Assembly (NCBI GenBank): GCA_017591395.1
Contig: WEDG01007055.1
Location: forward strand, 236,068-300,067
Source: Schistocephalus solidus
Taxonomy: Eukaryota; Platyhelminthes; Cestoda; Diphyllobothriidea; Diphyllobothriidae
Length of the DNA stretch: 64,000 bases
Direction: 5' to 3'
Below, piece by piece: positions 11,570 through 22,789 of the stretch. A program made the translations under genes and the position numbers. Under the pieces are notes generated by a model that saw only the letters and a program-made list of their open reading frames with translations, had not been told where the DNA came from and made no database searches. How positions within the stretch are numbered: the first letter of the stretch is position 1; each line of letters begins with the position of its first letter.

Positions 11570-12635
11570 AAACGTATCCAGTTGAATATTGTTAAGTAAC
11601 CTTGTCTTTAGATAAATATTTGTGGTTGCAGCACATGATACGTGTTAAGCATTTACAGGCAGCAAGTAGCTGATTCAAAACTGAACCTTCTTAATGTTTC
11701 TCTTGACTGATTCCTATGGCCCTAGGAGTTTCCTTTAAATGGACATATTAAAACTTGACCTCTTTTGCGTGTCTGCCTGTAAAAAATGCAATCGCGTTGA
11801 CTCTTTTATTAAATACTTACACCGAGGATATTCAACAATGCTTTCTACATCGTAGTTTCTCTGCACTTTCGCAAACGTTTTGACAAGGACAATAATTTAA
11901 AATCGCAAATTGGGTCTTGCATAGTAACCCATTTTCAAAGACTATGGGAAGGGAGGAAGAAAGTGAAGCGTTGTGTCCACTGTTGGTTTGTACTCACGCG
12001 GTCTAATTCGCTGTAGCTGTCTCACGGTGTGCTGGTCGTGTACATACTTCTTTCGGAACTAGGTTGCTCCAATTTGGTCGAGTGAGAAATGTAACGATTG
12101 ATTACAGGGCGTACAGTCGATTGCCTAACTCATGAAATGTCATGCTCGAAATTTAAAATGGAAGAATGACACACACTTGAGGTTGTTAATTTTGTTTGTT
12201 GTACTGATTTAAGGCACAAAAAGCTATTTACTAAAGAGGAGTTCATTTCAGTCCTCTTTATAACATGCAAAACGGGGCGAAATCCAACGTTTCTGTTTTT
12301 AAAGGGGTTTTCCTACGTTATTGCATTTTTTTGACCAAGTTTTCTTGTTTATGAGCATTGTACTATAAAGGTATATTAATCTAAGCTAGACAAATTTATG
12401 ATATATCCTTTGAGGAAACGGAAAATGTCAGCTTGCGTTCACAAAAACCAGGAAATGTAGGTTTGAGAAATTGCGTTTTTTTCGAATAAACAAGGATGGA
12501 TTTAGTTTTAAAAATTCAATTGTGCACATTTTTGACTTCTTGTGCCAAAAAATGCAACACTTAAGTTGTGTGAGTCTATTTTGTTTTACCAAACCGATAA
12601 TTGGGACTGTAAACAAGCATATATACGAAAAGACG
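11570..12635. other. Stretch with nothing identified
   Basis: No coding, repeat or RNA signal recognised. A small ORF (12428-12616, minus) has no known motif. Confidence 0.4.
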
Positions 12636-12639
12636 TGAC

Positions 12640-13700
12640 ATGCCGTCCTTTTTCTCTGTCACGCCGTATGAGAAAGATGTCCATACAATATCTATCTGCA
12701 GTTGATTGTGAACGAATACGGAAACTTGCAGCAGAAGTAGTGCCACGTGAGTCGTTAGTTAGTATTTGTTGATATCAGTAAGTCACTCTGTGGCGCATTC
12801 TTAATGATCGAACCGTGCCTAGAAGTAAGCAGAGTGGACAAAAATGGTCCACAAGTAAGCTGAACGACGATTTATTCGTGGTACACTAAAAACATATCAT
12901 TATATGCCCATTTAGACCATTCACAAGAAGTATTTGCCGATGTGCTCTATGACCATAATCAGGAAGAGGATGCAGGAATTTGGAATGCACCAGGCAAATG
13001 TCACAATCAAACCATTTTCAAGTAGGAAACTTATAAATGAACGTTTTTATTTGCTAAGAAGTACATTAATTACTGGCCTTCATTCTGGCAAGGCATTTAC
13101 TTCTGTAATGAGGTTTTATTTTTAGACAAGCCGGTGAAGTCAACCCAGATGGTCATATGTGGGGAGACACTTCCCCTGAGAACACACTATATCAACAGTA
13201 TCTTTCAAGAACTGCCGACGACGAATGGTTTTGATGGCCATCAAATTTGGTGAACGACCAAGCTGGCATTTGAAAATGACACTATTAATGGCAAGGTGTT
13301 TCTCGACATTATAAAGAATGCCTTCCGCTATAATGGCATACGTCGACTCAGAATCAACACGATACTTTTACAGGATAATGCCTCATTTCATTGCTCATAA
13401 GAAGTATGAATTTGATACGAAAATCTGAATTTTTAGACAACAGCCAGCCTCTGCGCGTGTGACCTGTAATCTATTATTATTCCTACGAACAGTCCGGACA
13501 TGAATCCAATCGAAAACCTTTTTGCAATTATCAAAATAAACTGGCATAAGGCAAAGAAATGTCTTTCGGTGGAAGAAAAACTTCATTTTGTGCTGCATAC
13601 TCACATTGAAAAAAACTAGTATAGACAACCTGGCTACCTCCATGTCAGACGGACTACATGCTGTCGTAAATGCAAACGTAAAGTTTGCAAAGTACTGATC
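12640..13700 (+). pseudogene. Tc1/mariner-type transposase relic
   Basis: The N-terminal part reads LSAVDCERIRKLAAEVVPRE, like the helix-turn-helix of Tc1-type transposases. About 13130 a diverged NPDGHMWGD segment follows. The catalytic region is clear: ILLQDNASFH (second Asp) at 13369-13398 and NSPDMNPIENLFAIIK (Glu of the DDE triad) at about 13495-13540. Several frameshifts and stops interrupt it, so it is inactive. Family transposases cut and paste at TA sites; I could not find convincing terminal inverted repeats. Confidence 0.85.
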
Positions 13701-13709
13701 TTGTACATT

Positions 13710-14330
13710 TGTTACTTTTCTATATTGTTTTCCCGTTTTTATGTACCCCTCCCTCCTTATGCATACTTATATTTAGCCTTATTTGATTGATTTGTAGTAT
13801 ACCCATTATCTGAAATTTAGATTTTTAGTGAAAAAAAAGTATTGTAATGTTAGTAAATATTAATTTACAAAACAATCAATGCCTTCTTTTTGTAAACGGT
13901 CGTTACTTTACTGGTTCAAAACTTTGCGAGACGCAGAATGCACTTATTTCGCGTAAGAGGTTCTTTCTTGCGAAATTCATGAGATTACCTGAGTTAGACA
14001 ATCTACTGTTTATCAACGGGTCTATGCATTGCTGCCAAATATTCACTCTTCCAACTGTACTCCCCCAACCCCCGTTGGTTCGCGTCGCTGCGCGCCTGTT
14101 TGTGTAGTAGAATTTTAAACCCTCCTCCAGAGTCACTGTACTCATCTGAAAGCTCGGACAAATACATCTTATGTGCAGGGGATCACACGTGCCTCTTCCT
14201 TGCAGCAATGACTTGAGACTCGCATATTCGCCTCTATGTGTGAAGCTTTTTTAAGTTTTGAGACTAGCTGGTTGCGTTCTACTCGTGGAATTGCCAGTGG
14301 TTTCATTTAACAACAAGCACTTAAATTAAA
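13710..14330. other. Stretch with nothing identified
   Basis: Overlapping ORFs on both strands (13847-14107 plus, 13903-14208 minus) lack recognisable motifs. No repeat seen. Confidence 0.4.
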
Positions 14331-14334
14331 ACAT

Positions 14335-14475
14335 TAGGTAGGATGCCTTTTATGACCACCTAAACAGGACACGGGAATAGGAACCGCCCCGCCCGCTTAA
14401 AATAGGTGGTCTTACGGTAAATTTCAGGAATTATAAATATACCGGTGTCTCAACGCTAATACTAATGCTTACCTA
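14335..14475 (+). mobile_element. Left-end fragment of the telomere-core MITE
   Basis: It repeats the left end of the element at 14879: TAGGATGCCTTTTATGACCA, CCTAAACAGGAC, GGGAATAGGAACCGCCCCGC and TTACGGTAAATTTCAGGAA. It is truncated after about 135 bp. Two left ends within 550 bp suggest nested or repeated insertion. Confidence 0.75.
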
Positions 14476-14878
14476 TGTCAAGTAAACAGTCACTGTTCGC
14501 GCCGAAACTCCTCAAATATTGAGTGAAACCCTAAAATACGGTTTTGGACAGAAGAGCCTATGCATGCGGGGTTCCAAAAATAAGTGGCACGTAGCGTGGC
14601 CCGAAATAGATCTGTACATTTTATAATTTGTCCTTCATTCGAGTCACTTGTCGAAATAACTACCTAAATAAGATGGATTTAATCTACTGATTTCCGGTGC
14701 ATTTATGTATACAATCATAGTACCTGGAAAAAACGCAAGAACTTACGCCAACTTAAACCTTCGCACGCGGAGTTCTGCTATCCTAAAATAAAATTTTTCA
14801 GATGCTGGGAGGATTATTCGTGTTGGTTGAATTCCACATGATTAGGAGTGCAGCTTATAAAACCGCAAAAAATCGATA

Positions 14879-15302
14879 AATGGTTAGGGATGCCTTGTAT
14901 GGCTGCCTAAACAGGACAAGGGGAATAGGAACCGCCCCGCCCGCTTAAAATAGGTGTTCTTACGGTAAATTTCAGGAAAGGTAGCTATATCCGTGTCTTA
15001 ATGCTAACACTAGCCCTAATATGAACTTAAACTGTCACATTAGTCTTAACCCTAGTCCTAACTTAAGCCTAAACATCAAAGTTAATAAGATAAAAACCCT
15101 ATTCCTTAGCCTAAGCATGACCCTACACCCAACTCTAACCTTAACCTCAAACTATGACCTTTCCCTGAATTTAACCCTAGCACTCACCTTAATCCTAAAC
15201 ATAATTTCCCTTGGAATTTAGCGCAAAGCCACATGTATTTTGAACGGTTCCTTATCCCCTATCCTGTTTAGGCAGCCATACAAGACATCCTTACCAAGCA
15301 TT
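14879..15302 (+). mobile_element. About 420-bp MITE with inverted ends and telomere-like core
   Basis: The left end GATGCCTTGTATGGCTGCCT...AAACAGGACA...GGGAATAGGAACC is matched by the reverse complement of 15243-15299 (GATGTCTTGTATGGCTGCCT...AAACAGGAT...GATAAGGAACC). This makes inverted repeats of about 57 bp at roughly 85% identity by eye. It has no coding capacity. The core (15015-15200) is a degenerate series of TAACCCTA/CTAACCTTAACC units. The superfamily is unknown; target-site duplications are not clear. Confidence 0.8.
15015..15200 (+). repeat. Degenerate telomere-like (CCCTAA-type) tract inside the MITE
   Basis: About twenty imperfect units such as CTTAACCCTAGTCCTAACTT and AACTCTAACCTTAACC follow each other with drift in length and sequence. 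TTAGGG is the usual animal and flatworm telomere repeat. Position inside inverted repeats argues against a true chromosome end. Confidence 0.7.
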
Positions 15303-15309
15303 CGAAGAT

Positions 15310-16435
15310 AAATGCCGGTGAACGAGCTAACTTACTTTCCTTGGGTTATGTTTCGACGTTTATTGTCAATCAACTTCAAGGATCTTTAAGATTAACAGTT
15401 ATATTTTAGTTTTTTCAGTTACCTTAAAACAGCTATTTTGCAAGTGCATTGTCCCATAGTATAGGGTTTTTGAGGTCGCCATAAGAATCAAATAATTTCA
15501 ATTTTGACATTTTGTATTCTAGCTTTAGAACATCATTTTATTCACTTGAGTAAAGAAGGTTATTCAAATACCAATTATAAACCTGACATAACTTCCTTTG
15601 TTTTCTTTTGCTGTTATTGAAAGTGGCTACCTATATGTTACGCGATGTAAAGCAGTCTTTACGGAAAGTATATGATCAATGTTTGTCTTCTTCATAATTT
15701 ATTCTCTAATTTTGTTATTAAGATAGTTCAGCCTTTGGAAATCAAATGTTAAGTCGATGCCCAAACTTTCGATTTGGCAAAACTAGGACGCTATGAACAT
15801 AAATGTTCAAAATAAAGGCGGTGGCTTTCTGCATAAGTGCAATATCATGATGGGACGCTTTATGCTTAATTTAAAAACTCTTGGAACAATATCTGGACTA
15901 CCGAATGCGCATTTACTTGGTACAATGACCTGTGAATGCATATATCCGGCAATAAAATAATTCTTTTGTAACATTGAAAATTGCGCTCCTTGGCACTAAT
16001 GCCGCTCAACCATAAGATACGGATAGTCGAACTTGGGCTTCTTACTGTTTATTTTACTCCTAATTCAATAAAGTTTTTCGTTATTCATTCTTGGAAGCAT
16101 GGAACGAAGAATCACATAATTATATCTGAGCACTTCTTCCGAGCTATATAACCAAGATCTATCGTAAAAGATGTTGCGTGCTGAAAGCTTTAAACAGGTC
16201 AGTGCGGCAGACACGCAGCGTTAAGCCGCAGTTGGACAAAAAAACAAAGCCTGGAGCCCTGCTTACAACAGGCATTTAGTCTTGGATCTTGGTTTTTACC
16301 ACAATCCACGCTGACGACTCTCTTCCTTAAGAATGATAGCAACTCCTTCCTCGTACTTCCTCTCACTACACGCGCGCTTCCTGATTATCCAGTAGATCCG
16401 TTACCACACGTCCGTATTCAGTGAAAGGTATTTAT
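15310..16435. other. Stretch with nothing identified
   Basis: AT-rich; no coding frame, repeat or RNA gene recognised. Confidence 0.4.
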
Positions 16436-16439
16436 GTTT

Positions 16440-17045
16440 TCGTAAGATTTTAATACTGACCTACCAGTCCTTATTTTACTTCTGAAACGAGGAGCTAAAG
16501 CATGTTTAAGTTCGTCATTTCAGAAGCAAATCTTTCATAGCAACTCTGAAGTGCTACTTTTTGCTAAGATCTTTTGGCAAGAAAGTCGAACTAATTTAAA
16601 TATACTAATATATGTCATATACCTTTCGGGTCCATTTTCGTCTTCATTTATGAGCGAGTATTAGGCCATCTTCCTCGGCGGCATGAATAGGCCTCGTCAT
16701 TCTTAGGTTTTCGGGCCATTATTGTGAGATAGTTACGGCCGCCATAGGGGCTACAACAGATACAGCATCGATCAGAGAGAGTTCCTCCATGAAGTTTAAT
16801 ATTCCCGAACTGAACCGGCCAGACACCGAGACCGTGGCTCAATGCTTAAAACTTTGGACATCTGATCAACAGGCAGTGGTTTTCTAGCCTCGGATGGTTG
16901 GGGTATGACCAGCTGATGACCGCTTATAAGCAAGAAACGGCCATTCCACTGTGCAGCTGCTGGTTGGGCTCGAGAGAGAGCCTTAAGGCAGAACGAAGCA
17001 ATGCAGTTCCGTTAGCGATCAGTGAGCGTTCATCTAGGAATATAA
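16440..17045 (+). repeat. Right arm of the about 600-bp inverted repeat, with a tRNA-SINE
   Basis: Mate of 4650-5312 in opposite orientation; the arms lie about 11.1 kb apart. From about 16810 it holds the SINE head on the plus strand (CCGTGGCTCAATGCTTAAAA, then GTATGACCAGCTGATGACC). A frame through the shared flank (RCCICCSPYGGRNYLTIMAR, minus 16842-16648) can also be read in the other copy, so the flank may derive from a longer element. Confidence 0.75.
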
Positions 17046-17099
17046 CTAACCGTCATTACACAACACTTTTACATGGACGTCGTCTTTAGTACAAATCTT

Positions 17100-19860
17100 A
17101 GCAGGTAAAACACTGGGCCCTGTCCACTTTCTTCTTCCTCTACTTAAAAACTTCAGGTATGAAAGGTCAGAATTCCTGTGAAATCAGCATGATCGAATTC
17201 CTGCAAAAAGCATACAATCTAGCGATTCCTGGGGAAGGGTGTATCCCATAAAATATTTAAGCATGTTTCAATTCAACAGCATTGAAGACAAGGCATTTTG
17301 TTTAAAAGACAAAAATAGCCTATTGGTATAAAATATTCTGTTTTTCACATTAGCTAAATTATAAGGAAGAGTGATGGAATTTTGTAACTGGAGAAAGCAA
17401 ATGAATTTTCTAGGTGTATTAGATATAGGCAAATAAATTGACTGGCGTTATTTGTTTAGAAACGGCTTTTGCTATTGTTGTTTACTCTGATCCTTCTGTC
17501 CACCACTGTTGCAAGGCGAGACCTCCGAGAAAACTTAATTTTCCTAAATAAATGCAATATTGTTAAAGGAGACTGCAGTAGGAAAATAAATGCATTTATC
17601 AGTCTGGCAAATACTCAATTGTGTTTATTGGAAGGGGTATGCAATTCATTTTACCAGTTTTTTGATATATTTTTGCAATTCAGTATACAACCAAAGATAT
17701 CTTACATTTTCTCATTCTTCAGTCTGTTTAAGCGCACTGAGCTGCAAACACATTGCGACTTACAGTCACCCAGAAAAGCGAATGGTAGTGGCGCCTCATA
17801 ATAATTGGAATTTTTATGTATTTAACCCCAACTTTTTATGAGAAGCTAGATAGAAACTACTGTAAAAACTGGTCAAAAAAATCGGTTTCATATTATTTTG
17901 CTTGCGTAGCACAGCTTTGACTTTTGAAATGGACATGGTTTGCTAAGCAGTTGGAAAAATGCGAAATTCGGAACTGCTATTAATCACGGTTATGAAATTC
18001 GCAAGCTTCCTCTATTTTTATGAATGTGGTTTTGGTTGGTAGCCATGATATAATTAACTTAATCGGCTACATAATTAAGTACTTAATTTCATTCCATACG
18101 TGCTTCGACTTATATTCGAGTTTTAATATTTAAATGCATTTTGCAGGTGCATTTGAAATTTTCAGTACCTGGACGTATTGGACTTTGCAAATGTTTTCGA
18201 AAGTTTGAAACTTTTCATGGTACCCCTAATCCCTAAAAAGTATTTAGATATGAAGATATGGAATTCAGAAAACTTGCACCGCATGTCCACAACGTTAAGG
18301 CATTACATATATTTTTTATGGCATCCCAAACATTTTGATCATGCTGCTCATTTTCTGGTCCATCCCATTTCAAATGACTTCTCGTCGTACGCCTCTGATG
18401 CAAATTTTTTTTAAAAAAACAAAATCATTTTAAAAGGGAATTCCCAAGTCAGAAACTTATGGTCTGAAGTTTTCATAACGAAACAAATGCCTTAGATTGC
18501 AATGTTTAAAGTAGAACATATAACAATATTTTGGCTGAAATGAAAAATGGCTATCAATGAACCTGGAGATAAGCAAAAGGCAAAATGCACATTTTTCCTT
18601 TTTTGAATCCCAATATTACAGCGCAGGCTTTTCTAAACACTTGGTTTTATGAAAACTATATTCCTTCAGGACACCGCGAACGCATTGTTGAAATTAGTCC
18701 CTTAATGTACTTTTGAAAAACGCTTGCATACAAACTAGTATAGAGGTGCATCAAACAAATGGAGCGTTGTTACAATAAGGATGATTGATTAAATAAAAAA
18801 AGGATATAGCTACCGACATTGTCGGTGTTGTTGAGTAAAATAAAGTTTGAATATCACTTCTGCGAAATGTATACTTTTTATGTTAAAAGGAAAATATCTA
18901 TCATTTTAATAGACACAAATACTGAATAACTGAATAGAGTTCCATTATTTAGATATGTTTTTGCAGGGATTTGTGTGGTCTTTTCACGTTGGCAGGTCAG
19001 GGATAGCTTACGTCTACGATTTCAAGGGTGATTTCGAAAGTGTAGTACTGTGCTATTTTGCGTAACGCGTACCCATAAAATGTTGCATAATGTTGTACAC
19101 CATTCGCATGCCTATGGGAAAAAATGTAGAATAACAGGTAAGCTCATGTTTTTTCTCCTGATATTGGTCGAAAGGAAAACTTTTTTCACTTAGTAAGTTG
19201 CTAAAGCGTCGACTGAAGAGGATACTTATTTTGAAATGGTTATTGAAACTAAGTTTGATATGTAGCAAACAGTTTGAGTCCAGGGATGAAGAAGGCGAGT
19301 GGGCTGAGGCGTTGATTTTGTAAAACATTCATTTTGAAAAGCAACTGGGAAGTTCAGAAGATGCTGTCAGAAAACCTAAAGAGTTGTACTTGCATTTTCA
19401 CTATCCCATGGGTGAGATACATGTAAGGGTTGAATCGAGAAAATAAAATCTACATAACGTACGATGTCATAACTATCTGTTTACGGTAAAGCTTTTTGTT
19501 TCGCCCATCAAATTATGCCCAACACCAACCCGTTGCACCGGCAGAGTAAAACCTGTCTAACAGTATTGTCTGCTTGGTATAATTAATTTTGTAACCTAAA
19601 CATCCAAATAAATAGAAAGTCCCCATTACCTTATTATGAAACCTACCAGAACATTAACTGGGTACTCATTTCTATGTTTTCAAGCCGTGTTTTCCCGTGT
19701 TTTGATCACAATTACCAAAATACCAGAAATATTAGAAATTGATGGATACTCTGATGGGAAGTTTGAATATCATATAATGTTAAAAACAAGGAATTTTGAA
19801 GTCTCGTGAACTGATTGGAGGGTAACAAGTAAAACGACTACCCGTTTAAATTTTTGTTTT
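17100..19860. other. AT-rich stretch, apart from one candidate ORF
   Basis: Nothing recognisable apart from the ORF at 17469-17801 described separately. Another 78-codon frame at 18178-18414 follows a CAG acceptor-like site but has no known motif. Confidence 0.4.
17469..17801 (+). CDS. Candidate secreted-protein ORF, 110 aa, unknown family
   Basis: It begins MLLLFTLILLSTTVARR, a good signal-peptide pattern with a hydrophobic core. A Cys-bearing segment follows (KCNIVKGDCSRKIN, then QLCLLEGVCNSF) and then a hydrophobic stretch. Downstream composition is AT-rich and may be random, so only the first 60 residues or so look protein-like. A splice site could end the exon near 17665. No family is recognised. 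Confidence 0.25.
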   Translation: MLLLFTLILLSTTVARRDLRENLIFLNKCNIVKGDCSRKINAFISLANTQLCLLEGVCNSFYQFFDIFLQFSIQPKISYIFSFFSLFKRTELQTHCDLQSPRKANGSGAS

Positions 19861-19864
19861 CAAG

Positions 19865-20470
19865 ATACTCATTTTAGCATCGAGCCGTTGACCGAAAAAG
19901 GGTATTTTAAGGATATCCGAAACGCAAAAGTCCTTACAGGACGCCTGGCCAACCATAAACAGCAAGGCCAAAACCAAATATTCCTAGAAACAAATTTAGA
20001 CTGTGCGTGTGATGTACCAAATAGGAAAAGTACAGAACGAGTTGCTGAATTCAACTGCAATTGTAATTGCTGAACGATATCATCAAAAGTTGATCAATTC
20101 TAATCCAGTGCTAGACGCAAAAGGGTAAGAATATGATGACAGACATCATTGAGTGAATTTGAAAGCTTTCAGTACTAAGTCACCTGTTGCCCAACGAATG
20201 AAAGAAAATTTGGAAGTGAATGGCTGGGAGGTCCTTTTTTATCTGCCGTATACAGCAGGTATTGATCCATCAGATGATCTTTTGCTTCGGTCTATGCAAC
20301 ATGGTCCTGCTAAGCAACGCTCAAAGGTTTATAATAAACTCAAATATTCGCTCAATGAATGACTTCATTCAAAATATCAGAAGGATTTTATCGCAGAATC
20401 CACTTGTTATCCTAAAGACAGGAAAATGTTGTAGCTGTCAATGAACTATATGTGAAACATAAGATTATGT
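19865..20470 (+). pseudogene. Mariner transposase, C-terminal half, decayed
   Basis: Across shifting frames the mariner order is visible: GYPKRKS and TPGQP then PKPNIP (about 19910-19985), ELLNSTAIVIAERYHQ (about 20038-20087), then VNGWEVLFYLPYTAGIDPSD (mariner GWEVLPHPPYSPDLAPSD) and LLLRSMQHGPAKQRSK. It closes with FYRRIHLL and ENVVAV, matching the mariner C-terminus. The second catalytic Asp block is garbled. It has several stops and shifts, so it is inactive. The N-terminal half and left end were not found. Confidence 0.85.
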
Positions 20471-20688
20471 CCAGTTAATTTAAAAACGGTAAAAATTAAT
20501 TCACACTTCGGACATGGATATGTTTGACATAACTGAAAGCTGTCTTCCACATATTTTCCATCAGCTTTCCAGGCTGCATTCAGACAGTTTCTAAATGCTG
20601 TGTAGGTTTTTATTATTTATGCTTGTCATAGCATATTGGTAAAGAGTTGGTGTACTCCATGACATAGCCAGCCCAGACCACCTCATGG

Positions 20689-21227
20689 TACATTTATTCT
20701 TTTACTTGCTCCTGTGGGGCAGGATATATTGGTGGCACGAGACGGCGTTTATCCAAAAGAGTACAAGAACACCTTCCAGCATGGCTAGGTTAGAGGCAGT
20801 TAAAGAACATAAGCAGCTCTATCCTCGCGCAAGTGCTAGACACAGACCATCGTGTAGATGCCAAAGAGGCATTCCGGGTTATTTAAAATGTCCCCTCAAC
20901 CTATTCAAAAATTCCTTGGATAGACTCTGTTGGCTAATGTCGGAGCGACTGCAATCAGGCTACGCAAACCGGTCCTGTGCGCTCAACAGAACTTTATACA
21001 GGCACCGCAATTACCGTGGCCGAAAGCCACCAATTTAGCTGCCCGCATCTAATTACCTGTTCCGGCGGCCACCATTCCTCTGACCATAATCAGAAAAACG
21101 GACCGCAATTTTGTTTATCCCCTTCCCCCCCCACCCTGACAACCGTACAATTTGTTCTACTTACCTGTATATCTAACTTAGTAACACAGTGAGAGAAATG
21201 TAAAGGTCTGACGAGAATAAATCGAAA
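20689..21227 (+). pseudogene. Penelope-like element: GIY-YIG domain and 3' UTR
   Basis: From 20701 the frame reads FTCSCGAGYIGGTRRRLSKR, then VQEHLPAWLG: the GIY-YIG core with its Cys pair. It goes on through TDHRVDAKEAFRVI and ends in a region like Penelope C-termini (PVRSTEL.TGTAITVAES). Stops and one shift break it. The motif spelling differs from the other copies here, so this is a third family. About 180 bp of UTR follow, ending in a hammerhead-like core. The reverse transcriptase is absent. Confidence 0.75.
21208..21227 (+). ncRNA. Hammerhead-like core 3' of a Penelope copy
   Basis: CTGACGAG, six AT-rich bases, then CGAAA keeps both conserved hammerhead blocks. Only two stem II pairs (GA/TC) can be drawn, so catalytic activity is doubtful. 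The same context with a mutated core occurs at 5426. Confidence 0.35.
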
Positions 21228-21239
21228 ATTAACGTATCC

Positions 21240-22600
21240 TCGCAAAATTTTCTGTTGAAACGAATAATTGCTTCGTAAGTTAATTAACTGTTCTGTGCCG
21301 GATGAATTTTGAATTTGCTAGTTGGCATTCATTCGATTATGTTTTTCACCAGAATTTTCACCCACTTCGCTTGAAAAAAATTCTGAACCGTCTTTTGCAT
21401 TTCAGTACAGTGTGCATGATTTTTTGTTTCTATAGTGTCACCATTTTTCTCAAGCGGAGTGAACGCGCAACAACTGAAGAGTTAAAAGAAACGGAGATCT
21501 GGCAGACCACGCGGGGTGAAACGCACCGCCGCGGGGTTATACACATTGCAGACGCTTTGGCGCCTAGGAAATTCACATTTTTAGAAGGAACTGCTTCTTA
21601 GTCAGAAATCATGCCCAAAACATGTGCACGCGAAAGCCTTGTAACGCTCATATACATTAGACGATTTAGGACTGTGTCGATAGGGTAACCATGGCCCTAC
21701 TACACTAGCAGAAGGCTCTCAGTTTTTCGTGAAATTTGACTGTAAAATAAAGCCTACTTTGCCGTCGCAAATATGCGCTTCTACATTCGGCATCCCATTT
21801 ACCATCTTTGTCGAGTACATATCGGCTGCATATTGGGGCCGCGGAAACACTGATCTGAAACCTCAGGAACTTGGCGAGTAACCGAATTTTCCTTACCATA
21901 AAATAATCTCTGATCTTGTTTTTTTCGGTTTGGAAGTTAGTTGCAACCAATATTCCAGCGGAGTTATATAAACAGTAGACGAAGTAATTGTATTCTAAAA
22001 GCGGATTTCAGTCGGATATGGAATTACGACCCTCGCACATCGTGTGTGCTTGCACTTAATCTCAAGAGTTGCCCATGTTGTAACTTAAGGCCCTACATTA
22101 ACAATAACCTCCCAGACCCTGATCTTAATTGCGAATCTTCTAATTCTAACACTCACACCACATGTCATCTATAGTACGAGCGCTACTTATTCCCGTATAG
22201 CATACAAATTTTTGAAGCATGACACTGTTAATGGCAACACACTTTGGGAAGACCATTTTTGCAAATAGGTCATTTGTTTACTGAATACTTGATAATTTCG
22301 CAAAATGTTGTGTTCTGTTAAGTTCTAGTGTGTTGTCAATAGGATCCGCTGGTAAATGTAAGATGGCTTTTATATGTTTCAGTCGGAATGCGTGTTCTAA
22401 ACTGGTGAGGTACGATAACTGGAAGATTTTTAAATTCTAGCTCTTGAGGTGTGTGTTCTGTTGTTCTATCCAGGCTTTTTGGTGTAAGTTGGAGAGCTAG
22501 TTTATGGCCGTATACACCATGACTTTGCCCGCATTTATTTACAGCCGCAAAATGTTTTGCAGTTATGTCTGGGTGGACCAACATTAGAAGAGCCCGTTAG
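21240..22600. other. Stretch with small ORFs only
   Basis: Frames at 21302-21601 (plus), 21705-21950 (minus) and 22336-22584 (minus) are open but match nothing I know. The last has protein-like composition (KCGQSHGVYGHKLALQ) and could be an exon. A weak CCCTAA-like drift is seen near 22085-22160. Confidence 0.3.
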
Positions 22601-22609
22601 AAGAAAGGT

Positions 22610-22785
22610 AGTGAGGAATAGGAACGTCCCTTGTAGTACAGGTCGTCATGTGAAAGACACCTAATCTGATGCCTCAGCCCTAACACAAGCCTTTATGCGT
22701 AAACTTAACCTTAGTTTCCTGAACTTTAGGGAAAAGAACCCTGTATTATTAGGAGTTCCTATTTTTGTGTCTTGCGTAGGGGGAC
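22610..22785 (+). repeat. Short element with MITE-like ends and telomere-like core
   Basis: It has GAGGAATAGGAACGTCCC on the left and an inverted GTTCCTATTTTT on the right. Between them are CCCTAAC, CTTAACCTTAG and TTTAGGG units. This resembles a small, decayed relative of 14879-15302. Confidence 0.4.
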
Positions 22786-22789
22786 TTTA

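Noticed and set aside
15015..15200. True chromosome end
   Set aside because: Units are highly degenerate and enclosed by inverted repeats of a small element.
21470..21492. CTGAAGAG...GAAAC near 21475
   Set aside because: No Penelope coding sequence directly upstream; the upstream copy already ends at 21227.
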